Shown in pieces: positions 1 to 8,447 of a stretch of 33,252 nucleotides of DNA. A program made the translations under genes and the position numbers. The stretch is from Oscillospiraceae bacterium (lineage in GTDB: Bacteria > Bacillota > Clostridia > Oscillospirales > CAG-272): NCBI GenBank assembly GCA_015063895.1, contig SVTG01000003.1:1-33252 (forward strand), given 5' to 3'. The notes below the pieces were generated by a model. That model made no database searches. It saw only the letters and a list, made by a program, of their open reading frames with translations, and was not told the origin of the DNA. Numbering within the stretch: the stretch's first letter is position 1; the number at the start of each line of letters is the position of its first letter.

Positions 1-2
1 AC

Positions 3-104
3 ATCGAGCAAAGCGAGATATTTCACAATGTGCAATAGCACATTATTTCACGTTTTGCGAAAGCAAAACATTTCACTACATGCGTTTGTGACCACAAATG
101 CAGT
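3..104. repeat. Array of short hairpins separated by ATTTCAC
   Basis: Three or four short inverted repeats follow one another, with the heptamer ATTTCAC between them (20-26, 45-51, 70-76). The clearest stems are AATGTGC/GCACATT around an AATA loop (27-44) and GTTTTGC/GCAAAAC around a GAAA loop (52-69). An imperfect stem lies at 3-19 and a longer one with a G-T wobble at about 81-102. Stem sequences differ while their pairing and the heptamer are kept, so this is a structured element and not a simple direct repeat. A further ATTTCAC is at 174-180. The array may extend left of the window. Function unknown; no ORF overlaps it convincingly. Confidence 0.7.
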
Positions 105-114
105 GCTTGTCAAG

Positions 115-153
115 AAAAAAGGACGAGAAATTGCTAAAATTTCTCGTCCTTTT
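115..153. terminator. Bidirectional rho-independent terminator
   Basis: Perfect stem of AAAGGACGAGAAATT paired with AATTTCTCGTCCTTT around a 5-nt loop, with an A run on the left and a T run on the right, so it can end transcription in both directions. It is the first symmetrical terminator downstream of the GH3 gene on the minus strand. Confidence 0.85.
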
Positions 154-193
154 CCTGTCGGTAGGTATATTTAATTTCACACTGCTCTACCGC

Positions 194-219
194 AAGCACC
201 GCGTATGCGGTGCTTTTTT
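194..219 (+). terminator. Rho-independent terminator (plus strand)
   Basis: AAGCACCGC pairs with GCGGTGCTT around a GTAT loop, followed by a T run on the plus strand. There is no A run on the other side, so it suits a plus-strand transcript entering from left of the window. That gene is not in view. Confidence 0.65.
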
Positions 220-249
220 GTTGTTTTTTACGACACGTGTGCCGATTTT

Positions 250-2415
250 TTACTTTTCAAGATAAACCGTCGTGCTCATAAGGCGTTCACTGTCGGGACC
301 GACAAAGATCTCAAATTCGCCGCGCTCCGAGGCGAAGGTGCCGTCTGCCGTATGGAAGCGCAGGTCCTCCTCCGTCAGGGTAAAGATCACGGCCGCACTC
401 TCGCCGGGGGCGAGCTCGATCTTGGCAAAATCCTTCAGCTCCAGCACAGGACGTGCAACGCTTGCAAATTTATCGCGGATATACAGCTGCACGATCTCCT
501 TGCCCTCGTATGCGCCCTCGTTTTTCACGGTAACGGCCACCTCAAGGGGCGCGTCGGGCGTGATCTTATCATCGCTCACCGTAAAGTTATCGTAGGTATA
601 CGTATTATAGGAAAGACCGTAGCCGAAGGGATAAAGGGGTGCCACGGGCATATCAAGATAGCGCGAGCAATAGCCGCTTTGCGTCACGACCTTGGGATCC
701 TTTACGGGACGCCCCGTGTGCATACGGCTGTAATAGATCGGGCATTGACCCACGGCACGGGGGAAGGTCATCGACAGCTTGCCCGAGGGGTTGGCCTTGC
801 CAAACAGCAAGCGTGCCACGGCATTACCGCCCTCGGTGCCCGGCTGCCATACGTAAAGCATAGCAGGTACGATCTCGGCGAGGTCGGTAAGGACCAGAGG
901 TCTGCCGCCGAAGATCACGGCCGCCGTATTCTTATTATGCTTGATCACGGCACGCGCCAGTGCCATTTGTGCCGGGGAAAGATTCAACGTAGCACGGCTG
1001 TTGCCCTCGCCCGTATGCTCCTGATATTCACCAAGGCAAAGCACTACAGCATCCGCCTCCGAGGCGAGCTCGATCGCCTCGTCAAGATCGGGCACCGCGG
1101 TTTCATCAACCGCCCAGCTGCAGCCCTTCACGGTGGCAACCTCGGCATCGGGCAGCAACGCGCGCACACCCGAAAGGACCGTCACGCAATCCTCATCGCG
1201 CCCCGCGCAGGACCAGAAGCCCTTGATCCCCTTTTCCTTGGCAAACGGGCCGATCACGGCAACCTTTTTCGCCTTTTGACTAAAGGGCAGCACGCCCTCG
1301 TTTTTGAGCAGCACCGAGGCTTCCTCGGCGGCACGGCGGACAAGCGCTCTGTGCGCGGGGCAAAGGTGCAGCTCGGCCTCCTCCTGCTCGCTGGCGGCAC
1401 GGTAAGGATTTTCAAAGAGCCCCAAACGGTTCTTAAGATCAAGCACCCGCAGCACTGCGCGGTCGATCTGTGCCATAGTCAGCTTACCCTCAGCGAGCAG
1501 CTCCTGTGCGTACAGATAGGTCGTAGCCGACATCATTTCCACGTCACATCCTGCGTTAATGGCCAGCTCCGCTGCGTGCTTTTCATTTTCAGCCACACCG
1601 TGTCTGATCATTTCACGGTATGCGTTATAATCACTGATCACAATACCGTCAAACGCCCACTCACCGCGCAGGATCCGATCAAGGAGCAGGCGGTTGCACG
1701 TAGACGGCACGCCACCCACGGTATTAAACGAGGGCATGATCATCTCAACACCCGCGTCAATGCAGGCGCGATAGCCCGGCAAATAGGTTTCGCGCAGCGT
1801 GTGCTCCGACAGCTCTACCGCGTTGTAATCGCGCCCCGCCTCGGGTGCGCCGTATGCGGCAAAATGCTTGACACACGCGGCAATATCATACTTACCCTGC
1901 AGATGATTGCCCTGGTAGCCGCGCACAAAGGCAGCGCCAAGGCGACCGTTCAGATGAGGATCCTCACCCGTTGACTCCATCACACGTCCCCAGCGCGCGT
2001 CGCGCACCAGGTCAAGCATGGGAGAAAAGGTCACGTGCACACCGCTGACAGCTGCTTCCTTTCCCGCCATACGGGCACATTCCTCAACCAGCTCCTCATC
2101 AAAGGTGCAGCCCATACCAAGAGGAATGGGATAGATCGTACGGTAACCATGGATCACGTCCTGCATAAAGAGCAGCGGGATCTTATGGGGCTGCGCAGCC
2201 ATCGCGATATCCTGGATCTCCTTCATATCCTTGGCACCGATGAAGTTGAGTGTGGAGCCGCTGTAAAGCGCATCGCTCTCCTCAATACCAAGACGGGAGG
2301 TAGGGCCCGTGATATCAGCCGTATTATCGTGCTTAAAGAAAATGGCGTTGAGCTGGGTCAGCTGACCCAGCTTTTCCTGTAACGTCATTTCGGATAATAG
2401 CTTTTGAATGTCCAT
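250..2415 (-). CDS. bglX: Glycoside hydrolase family 3 beta-glucosidase
   Basis: 721-residue GH3 enzyme, predicted to release terminal beta-linked sugars, most likely glucose, from oligosaccharides. It has the full GH3 layout: TIM barrel with DARWGRVMESTGEDP near residues 139-153 and KHFAAYG at 183-189, the nucleophile Asp262 in GIVISDYNA, then the alpha/beta sandwich and a C-terminal fibronectin-III-like domain. There is no signal peptide, so it should act in the cytoplasm on imported oligosaccharides. The start has an AAAGGAG site 8 nt upstream. It begins only 29 nt after the P-type ATPase stop with no terminator between, so it may be the last gene of that operon. The family is certain; substrate specificity is not, since GH3 also includes xylosidases and related enzymes. 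The gene symbol is by similarity only. Confidence 0.93.
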   Translation of the reverse strand: MDIQKLLSEMTLQEKLGQLTQLNAIFFKHDNTADITGPTSRLGIEESDALYSGSTLNFIGAKDMKEIQDIAMAAQPHKIPLLFMQDVIHGYRTIYPIPLGMGCTFDEELVEECARMAGKEAAVSGVHVTFSPMLDLVRDARWGRVMESTGEDPHLNGRLGAAFVRGYQGNHLQGKYDIAACVKHFAAYGAPEAGRDYNAVELSEHTLRETYLPGYRACIDAGVEMIMPSFNTVGGVPSTCNRLLLDRILRGEWAFDGIVISDYNAYREMIRHGVAENEKHAAELAINAGCDVEMMSATTYLYAQELLAEGKLTMAQIDRAVLRVLDLKNRLGLFENPYRAASEQEEAELHLCPAHRALVRRAAEEASVLLKNEGVLPFSQKAKKVAVIGPFAKEKGIKGFWSCAGRDEDCVTVLSGVRALLPDAEVATVKGCSWAVDETAVPDLDEAIELASEADAVVLCLGEYQEHTGEGNSRATLNLSPAQMALARAVIKHNKNTAAVIFGGRPLVLTDLAEIVPAMLYVWQPGTEGGNAVARLLFGKANPSGKLSMTFPRAVGQCPIYYSRMHTGRPVKDPKVVTQSGYCSRYLDMPVAPLYPFGYGLSYNTYTYDNFTVSDDKITPDAPLEVAVTVKNEGAYEGKEIVQLYIRDKFASVARPVLELKDFAKIELAPGESAAVIFTLTEEDLRFHTADGTFASERGEFEIFVGPDSERLMSTTVYLEK

Positions 2416-2444
2416 AGCTTACTCCTTTACTATACGGTACACCC

Positions 2445-4355
2445 TCATTTTTTGCGCAGAATGCGCGAGCTGTTGAGCAGCACGGCAAAGGCGCCGAAGT
2501 TGTGCAGCACCGTGCCCGCCAATGCGCTGATCACGCCAAAGGCAGAAAGCGTCATCATCACTGCTGTGATGCCAATAGACAAAACGAGATTCTGATAAAT
2601 GACACGTCTGGTCTCACACGCAAGCGACACCACAAACGGTATGTTCATCAAATTATTGTTCATCAGCGCAATATCGGCCGAATCGATGGCAAGATCGGAA
2701 CCCATCGCACCCATGGCGATGCCGACGTCGGCCTCGCGCAGGATCAGGGCATCGTTGATGCCGTCACCTATAGCGAGAACGTTATGTGCCTCACCCGACA
2801 CGGTCTGCAAATGCGCCAGCTTATCCTCGGGCAGGAGCCGTGCGTGCACCTCGTCAAGCCCTACGGCCTCACCGATCGCAAGGGCGGGCTCCTCACGGTC
2901 ACCCGTCAGCATCACGGTGCGCTCGGCACCGAGCGCGCGCAGCTGCGCCACACAAGCGGCAGCATTTTCACGCACCGTATCGTTAAAGCAAAGCGCACCC
3001 AGCAGCACGCCGTCACGCGACACGTAGCTGACGCTCCCCGCCGCACTTTCGGGAAAATTCTCGGGGATCGCGATACCAAGACCGCAAAGCCACTCACAGC
3101 GGCCAAAGCGGAACACCGTCTTCCCGTCGTCAGCGACACCCTCAACACCGCCGCCCGAGATCTCACGAATATCGGACATCGGGGCATATTCCTCGTGCTC
3201 GGTAGCAGCGCTGACCGCACGCGACACAGGGTGATTGGAGCCGACTGCCAGAGCGGCGGCACCCAAAAGCAGCTCACGCTCCCCTATCTCGCCAAAGGGC
3301 AGGACCTCGTCAAGCGACAGCTCGCCGCAGGTCACCGTACCGGTCTTATCGAAGACCACGGTATCGATCTCGGTCAGCTCCTCAATAAATTTGGAGTTTT
3401 TGATCAGAATACCGCGTTTGGTGGAGACCGAGAGGGCAGCGATCATCGGTGCCGAGCTCACCAGCATCTGTCCGCAGGGGCATGACACCACAAGAATGGC
3501 GATCGCTTTGGCAATATCGGCGCTGATCAGCGCCACGGCACCGGCAACTGCCAGCACAAAGGGGATATAATAGCCAAGAAAACGGTCAGTGAGGCGCGAT
3601 TCGGGCACCGAGATACCCTCGGACTCCTCAAGGACCTTCAGGATCTTAGAAAAAGAGGTGTCCACATGCTCGCGTGCCACGCGTACCACAATGCGGCCCG
3701 TGAGGTTCACGGTGCCCGCATATACGGTATCGCCCACAGCGGCTCTGGCGGGCTGGGGCTCACCGGTCAAGGACTTTTGGTCAATATCGGTCTCACCCAA
3801 CAGCACCACACCGTCAATCGGGATACCCGCACCGGGCTTGATCACGATCTCCTGCCCCACGTGCAGATCCTTGACGTCCACCTCTCGCTCGGTGCCGTTT
3901 TCAAGCAGGATCGCCGTTGTTTGCTGCATCTTTTTTAAGCCCTCGATCACGTCGCGACCGCCCATGATGCTGCGCTCCTCCAAAAGGTGCACAACGTTTA
4001 AGATCAGGGGGATCAAAAGGGCAAGGATCAGTTCACGGTTAAAGACGCACGCGATCACGGCAATGCCCACGAGAATTTCCATGGCATTGGTCAGATTTTT
4101 TGTAAAAATACCCTTCAGCCCCGCCACCAGCACGGGCACGCCCTCAATGAGCACACCGATAAAATATAAGAGCTGCGGAACGATCGCATGCTGCCCCTTT
4201 AAAACGTAGGTGTAAAAAAGTCCGCAGGCAAGGCACGTAAGGGTGATCACACCGCAAATAATATCACGCGTCAGCTTCTTACGGCCAAGATCGGTGAGAT
4301 TATCGCGCGAAAGTGCCTCGAGGCTGTTACGGCCCATATTATCAATATTTTCCAT
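2445..4355 (-). CDS. P-type (P1B-like) cation-transporting ATPase with atypical CPCG motif
   Basis: 636-residue membrane ATPase. Visible motifs are the actuator TGE (197-199), the phosphorylation site DKTGT starting at Asp336, HP at 375-376 as in heavy-metal pumps, MLTGD, and hinge GDGIND (530-535). The transmembrane ion motif is SCPCG at about 291-295, where metal pumps usually have CPCA; the hinge continues ALIL where DAPAL is usual; the last helix has HNFG...NSSRIL. There is no N-terminal heavy-metal-associated (CxxC) domain. I chose the ATG at 4355, not the longer frame from 4397, because GGGAGG lies just upstream and the longer version overlaps the previous gene. It follows three SPFH genes at 13-nt spacing. 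The transported ion cannot be stated. Confidence 0.9.
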   Translation of the reverse strand: MENIDNMGRNSLEALSRDNLTDLGRKKLTRDIICGVITLTCLACGLFYTYVLKGQHAIVPQLLYFIGVLIEGVPVLVAGLKGIFTKNLTNAMEILVGIAVIACVFNRELILALLIPLILNVVHLLEERSIMGGRDVIEGLKKMQQTTAILLENGTEREVDVKDLHVGQEIVIKPGAGIPIDGVVLLGETDIDQKSLTGEPQPARAAVGDTVYAGTVNLTGRIVVRVAREHVDTSFSKILKVLEESEGISVPESRLTDRFLGYYIPFVLAVAGAVALISADIAKAIAILVVSCPCGQMLVSSAPMIAALSVSTKRGILIKNSKFIEELTEIDTVVFDKTGTVTCGELSLDEVLPFGEIGERELLLGAAALAVGSNHPVSRAVSAATEHEEYAPMSDIREISGGGVEGVADDGKTVFRFGRCEWLCGLGIAIPENFPESAAGSVSYVSRDGVLLGALCFNDTVRENAAACVAQLRALGAERTVMLTGDREEPALAIGEAVGLDEVHARLLPEDKLAHLQTVSGEAHNVLAIGDGINDALILREADVGIAMGAMGSDLAIDSADIALMNNNLMNIPFVVSLACETRRVIYQNLVLSIGITAVMMTLSAFGVISALAGTVLHNFGAFAVLLNSSRILRKK

Positions 4356-4368
4356 AAAGGCCTCCCCG

Positions 4369-5313
4369 TCAAGGACTGATGACAATCTTGTTGTCACCGT
4401 TTTGCACCACGTATACCTTTTTCAGGCGCTCCATAAAGCTGATCGCACGCGCAGAATAGATTCTCGTCTTCACCACGTCGGGATTGGCTTCGTACTCCTC
4501 CTTCACGCCCCAGAACTCGGCCATATCGGAGTTGGCAGCTGCCACCTTCAGGGCTTTGTCCGCATTGGCTGCGGCGATCAGGGAGGTCGCGTTCGATTGT
4601 GCGGCGGGAATCAGATTCTGGCTGTACTGTCTGGCGCGCTCGACGATCGTGGTTGCCTGCACGGTAGCGGAGTTGACGGTTTCGTAGACCTCGCGCACCT
4701 CCTCGGGCATAGCCACGTTTGTCAGCTCCACGGCCGTAAGAGTAATGCCGGCACCGATCGCCTGCAGCTTGGCATCGGCGCGTGTGAGCACCGCCGTGCC
4801 GTAAGCATCCTTACCGTCGGTCAGCAGCTTATCCACGTCAAACGAGGCCGCCTCCGACAGCATCGCGCCGCTGACAGCACAGTTGATCATAGAAGTGATA
4901 TCCTGTACGTATAAAGCATAGGCCACAGGGTCGGAGATCACGTATTTGACCGAAGCCGATACCACAGCCACATTCTGGTCACCCGTGATCACGTATCCGC
5001 CGCCCGAGGTGGGTACGGCGCCGTTGGGATCGGTATAGTGTGTGGTGATGCTCTGCTCCATCACACTGCCCGTCGGCACCATCACGACCTCGTCAATAAT
5101 ATAGGGGAAGGCAAACATAAGCCCCGGCTCATGCACCTGCTCCTCATAGCTATCCCCTACCAGTCGCCCGAAGCGCAGCACCACGGCAACGTTGCCGCTT
5201 TCTACCACGCGCAGGCCCGAGAAGAAGATGCCGACAACCACAAGCCCTACCAAAAGCAAAAAGTATTTGGTCACGGTTTCAAGAACGTCGGCAAACAAGG
5301 TTTTTTGTTTCAT
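4369..5313 (-). CDS. SPFH/band-7 membrane protein, HflK-like
   Basis: 314-residue protein with an N-terminal membrane anchor (about residues 13-33) followed by an SPFH domain beginning VVESGNVAVVLRFG and the EPGL...FPYII turn typical of HflK/stomatin proteins. An alanine-rich helical region follows (about 215-270), then an HflK-like tail. In known systems HflK and HflC form a large membrane cage that modulates the FtsH protease; no ftsH is present here. The ATG at 5313 is chosen because AAGGAG lies 7 nt upstream; the longer frame would overlap the preceding gene. Spacing is 10 nt from the HflC-like gene and 13 nt to the ATPase, so cotranscription is nearly certain. A glycine-rich insert near residues 105-113 is unusual. 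Confidence 0.85.
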   Translation of the reverse strand: MKQKTLFADVLETVTKYFLLLVGLVVVGIFFSGLRVVESGNVAVVLRFGRLVGDSYEEQVHEPGLMFAFPYIIDEVVMVPTGSVMEQSITTHYTDPNGAVPTSGGGYVITGDQNVAVVSASVKYVISDPVAYALYVQDITSMINCAVSGAMLSEAASFDVDKLLTDGKDAYGTAVLTRADAKLQAIGAGITLTAVELTNVAMPEEVREVYETVNSATVQATTIVERARQYSQNLIPAAQSNATSLIAAANADKALKVAAANSDMAEFWGVKEEYEANPDVVKTRIYSARAISFMERLKKVYVVQNGDNKIVISP

Positions 5314-5323
5314 AGCGTTCTCC

Positions 5324-6436
5324 TTATGGCATCGTAATACCGTTTTGCGTAGCGGCATCATCGATCAAGGCCGCCACGGCGTTGATCAGCGCCTCGCGAT
5401 CGGTTGCGTCAAGCTTAGTGAGAATATACGTGAGGTCGTTGATCACCGTCTTATCGCCCTCGTATTCCATGTACTTAGAGTACTCGGTGAGGATATTGAA
5501 GGGATACTCATTCGCCTTTACCACCAGGATCGTCGAGCTGTTGACCGACGACACGACGGTATCGAGGTTCTTGAGGAACTTGTAAAGCTCGATATTGGCA
5601 GCCTGTGCATCGGCATAGATCTTAGCCACAGCCGTTTCGGTCTCAGCCTTGATCTTAGCCGCCTCGGTCGTACCCTGCCCCACGATCTCGGCCGCCTCGG
5701 TATCGGCATCGGTCGTGATCTTGTTGGCCTCCTTCTCGGCATTGGCAAGGATAATGTCGATATCCTTTTCACGGTCGGCACGCATCTGCTCAAACACGGC
5801 CTCCAGATTATTATCGGGCAAGGACAGACGCAAAATGCTCACGTCAACGATCTCAATACCATAATTCGCCAGACAGTTCTCGCGCACACGGGTAAAAATC
5901 TCGTTCTGGATCTCGTCGATCTTGATCTTTTCCTTTTCAAGCGATACCAGAGACGTCAGCTCGTATCCGCCAAGCGTTGAGTTGGTGGCACTGGAGATCT
6001 GCGCCTTGATATACGAATCGGTGGCGCCCTGCGCACCTACGCTGTTATGATAGAGAACGGGGTCGGCGATCTGCCACACCACGTAGGATTGCAAAATGAT
6101 ATTGCGCTTGTCCTTAGTGGTAGTCTCCAGCTTATTGGATTCCAGCGTAACCAAGCGGTTATCGTAGGAAACAACGCTTTCAAAGGGCCAGGGGAGCTTG
6201 AAATAAAGCCCCGCCTCCGTGGTCTGCTCGCGCACCGCGCCAAAGCGCAGCACCACAGCACAGCTACCCTCGCGCACCTGGTAAGTAAAGCCGAACCAGA
6301 AAAGCACCACAAGCACCACGGCGGCCGTCAGATATTTGGCAATGCGGCCAAACCACACGCCCTTTTCCTTCGCCTTATCAGGCGTCTTTGCCGCCTCAAG
6401 CGACTTGCTTTTTTGATCTTTTATCTTTTTACTCAT
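5324..6436 (-). CDS. SPFH/band-7 membrane protein, HflC-like
   Basis: 370-residue protein with a charged Lys-rich N-terminus, one membrane segment (about 30-48) and an SPFH domain. HflC-type signatures include VREGSCAVVLRFGAV, GLYFKLPWPF, the YDNRLVTLE stretch, and VVDVSILRLSLP-like text (here IVDVSILRLSLP) before a long Ala/Glu/Lys-rich coiled coil (about 215-275). The tail ANEYPFNILTEY resembles the HflC C-terminus. ATG at 6436 has GAGGTG 6 nt upstream; an in-frame GTG at 6445 is possible but poorly placed. It lies 10 nt after the large SPFH gene and 10 nt before the HflK-like gene. It is likely to hetero-oligomerise with its neighbours, an inference from HflKC. Confidence 0.87.
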   Translation of the reverse strand: MSKKIKDQKSKSLEAAKTPDKAKEKGVWFGRIAKYLTAAVVLVVLFWFGFTYQVREGSCAVVLRFGAVREQTTEAGLYFKLPWPFESVVSYDNRLVTLESNKLETTTKDKRNIILQSYVVWQIADPVLYHNSVGAQGATDSYIKAQISSATNSTLGGYELTSLVSLEKEKIKIDEIQNEIFTRVRENCLANYGIEIVDVSILRLSLPDNNLEAVFEQMRADREKDIDIILANAEKEANKITTDADTEAAEIVGQGTTEAAKIKAETETAVAKIYADAQAANIELYKFLKNLDTVVSSVNSSTILVVKANEYPFNILTEYSKYMEYEGDKTVINDLTYILTKLDATDREALINAVAALIDDAATQNGITMP

Positions 6437-6446
6437 TGTATTCACC

Positions 6447-8237
6447 TCAATCGTACTGATTCGTCACAGAACCAATGTTGCCGATATAAATATTCTCCTG
6501 GTTGATGCCGTCACCGACGATCACCAGCTTGGCGCCCGAATAAGCCTCGGTGATCGCCTGCATGTATTTGTAGTAACGGTATTCGTCGGAGTAGGCGTTA
6601 TCTGCCTCCACGCTCGCCATAAACTCCGCCACAGAGGCTCTGGCCGCAGCGATGCTTTCGTGCTTGGTGATATTGGCCACCGCCAGCTCACTGTCGTAAT
6701 CGATCCACGCCCACGCCAGGCGCTCACCTGCATACGCCTCGGCATCCAGGATCAGCTGCCCTGCCTCGATCTCGGCGCTGATCATCGCCTGATACGCATC
6801 GGCGATCTCCACAGGCGGATGAATGCTTTCCAGCACCACGTTTACCACCTCAAGGCCCGTTTGGTACCGTGTCAGCACCTCGGTCAGTTCTGCGGCAAAG
6901 TCTGTGGCAAAGGCCACGCGGTCGGTCGCCAGCATCGCATCAAGATCACTGGTGATCGTGCGTGCGGTAATAATTTCGTAAGAAGCCGCACTCATCAGGA
7001 GCTCGGGCGAGCTGCAATTCGTCAGATACGCGCGCAGATCCTTGATGCGGTACATCACACGGAGGTTGACCGACACCAATTCGTTGCCGCCGCCAAGAAG
7101 CAAGCGATATTCCTCGCCGCCGTGCGCCTCGGTCCAGATATTGTCGGCATCACCCTCGGCAATGTAGCCCACCGTCATTTTATTGACTGTGCCCGTATCA
7201 TAGACCTCTACGGTGTCAAAGGGCCACGGAAGCGTCAGATGCAATCCGGGGGCAAGCGTTTCCTCGCGCAGCTCACCAAAGCGGTAGTGCGCACCCTCCT
7301 GGTGCGACTCGATCATCACGACTCCCGTCACGCCCCACAAAAGGAGCACCGACATCAGCACCGCGTAAGGAATGGCTTTTTTGATCATCTGTATGCTCCA
7401 GAGCGAGCGCATACTGATGCCTGTATTCTTTTCAAGATACGTCACGATCCCAAGATCGCCGCCCTCCACACCGGGGGCAGGTGCCGAGACCTCGGGGGCC
7501 ACCTGAAGCTCGCGGCGCACCAGCACTACGAAAAGCGAAATAAAGGTAAACACGGTCTGATAGGCAAACAGTACGCCGAGCAAAACGGTCAACCACCTTG
7601 AAAAATCGTAGATGCCAAGCAGCGCCAGCATCACGGTCACCGCCGTCAGCAAAACGCCCAGGCGTGCCAGTGCAAAGGCACTTTGCATATTGCGCAGCAG
7701 CGCCGCGCCGTACCTTACCTCAACGTCGGGCTCGCCCTCCCCCGCTTCCGGCATACGGTGCTTACACCACTTGCCAAACACGATAAAGAGCACGAAAAGC
7801 GCCGCCAGTAAGACAACGGTGAAATAATCAAGTCTGCCCTTATAGGAAATATTTTTCAGCGTCAGCCAGAAAAACACGTTACAGCCAAGCGTCAGTGCTA
7901 CGATACCGCAGGCAAGCAGCGCTGCACGGTGATGGCGGATCGCGCCAAAAAGACGGGCTATCTGTTTTTTACAAAAGGCCATGGCGCGCGCACGGCGCGT
8001 GGTCGCCTCGGACGAGGCGCCCGAAGCCGCCGTCTGCTTTTCACGCGGCAGGGGCACCAGCAGCAGCAAATTGATCGCCGCGGGCAATACAAAAATCAAA
8101 GCAAGCAGAAGCAAGGACGCGTAATAGGTCTGATAGCGTAACACCACCAGCAGTGCGGCCGCCGCCAGCAAGCAAAGCAGCGACGCGAGTACCACGAACC
8201 TTGCCCCCGACGTGCGCGAACGGGGTTTTTCACTCAT
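6447..8237 (-). CDS. Large SPFH-domain protein with multi-helix N-terminal membrane region
   Basis: 596-residue protein. The first 290 or so residues hold about six hydrophobic segments in pairs (starting ARFVVLASLLCLLAAAALLV) with a short charged linker. One further membrane helix (about 285-305) leads into an SPFH domain with YRFGELREETLAPGLHLTLPWPFDTVEVYD and HflK-like MYRIKDLRAYL. The usual long coiled coil is short. Ordinary HflK has only one membrane helix, so the polytopic N-terminus is an unusual addition. ATG at 8237 is selected by TGGAGG 6 nt upstream. It is the promoter-proximal gene of the SPFH/ATPase operon. The SPFH part is confident; the role of the membrane extension is unknown. 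Confidence 0.83.
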   Translation of the reverse strand: MSEKPRSRTSGARFVVLASLLCLLAAAALLVVLRYQTYYASLLLLALIFVLPAAINLLLLVPLPREKQTAASGASSEATTRRARAMAFCKKQIARLFGAIRHHRAALLACGIVALTLGCNVFFWLTLKNISYKGRLDYFTVVLLAALFVLFIVFGKWCKHRMPEAGEGEPDVEVRYGAALLRNMQSAFALARLGVLLTAVTVMLALLGIYDFSRWLTVLLGVLFAYQTVFTFISLFVVLVRRELQVAPEVSAPAPGVEGGDLGIVTYLEKNTGISMRSLWSIQMIKKAIPYAVLMSVLLLWGVTGVVMIESHQEGAHYRFGELREETLAPGLHLTLPWPFDTVEVYDTGTVNKMTVGYIAEGDADNIWTEAHGGEEYRLLLGGGNELVSVNLRVMYRIKDLRAYLTNCSSPELLMSAASYEIITARTITSDLDAMLATDRVAFATDFAAELTEVLTRYQTGLEVVNVVLESIHPPVEIADAYQAMISAEIEAGQLILDAEAYAGERLAWAWIDYDSELAVANITKHESIAAARASVAEFMASVEADNAYSDEYRYYKYMQAITEAYSGAKLVIVGDGINQENIYIGNIGSVTNQYD

Positions 8238-8251
8238 AGGTATACCTCCAT

Positions 8252-8267
8252 ACACAAGCGCTTGTGT
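8252..8267. promoter_or_regulatory. Perfect 16-bp palindrome, candidate LacI-family operator
   Basis: ACACAAGCGCTTGTGT is a perfect palindrome with the AAGCGCTT core that LacI/GalR-type regulators and CcpA cre sites share. It lies in the leader of the SPFH operon, between the promoter and the ribosome binding site, where a bound repressor would act as a roadblock. It could instead form an RNA hairpin near the ribosome binding site. Confidence 0.55.
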
Positions 8268-8327
8268 CAAATCAACAAAGACGAAATCAAAAAAACGGGA
8301 CTATTTGACATTAAAATGTATAGTTTT

Positions 8328-8356
8328 ATTATAATATTTGCATAGGATTTTGTCAA
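8328..8356 (-). promoter_or_regulatory. Consensus sigma-A promoter for the SPFH/ATPase operon
   Basis: On the minus strand TTGACA (8351-8356) and TATAAT (8328-8333) are separated by exactly 17 bp. Both hexamers match consensus perfectly. Transcription would begin near 8321 and give a leader of about 80 nt. Confidence 0.88.
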
Positions 8357-8390
8357 GATTGCCACAGCAAGTTCGCACTGCCTTTATTTA

Positions 8391-8432
8391 ACAAAAAACG
8401 CCGTATGGTTTTGTGCAACAAAACCATACGGC
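8391..8432 (-). terminator. Rho-independent terminator after the PfkB kinase gene
   Basis: GCCGTATGGTTTTGT pairs with its complement across 8400-8432, and a T-rich run follows on the minus strand (8391-8398). It closes the SdpI-azlC-azlD-pfkB transcript 16 nt after the last stop. Confidence 0.87.
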
Positions 8433-8447
8433 AGCAGTATTCCGACA

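Noticed and set aside
205-1974. 589-codon open frame on the plus strand
   Set aside because: It lies antisense to the GH3 gene, which has full family motifs, a good ribosome binding site and correct length. The opposite frame has no recognisable domain and arises from GC-rich codon use.
4356-4397. N-terminal extension of the P-type ATPase to 4397
   Set aside because: It would overlap the preceding SPFH gene by 29 nt and lacks a ribosome binding site, whereas ATG 4355 has one.
8305-8335. Plus-strand TTGACA and TATAAT
   Set aside because: The spacer is 19 bp and no plus-strand gene follows; the TATAAT is mostly the mirror of the minus-strand -10 box.
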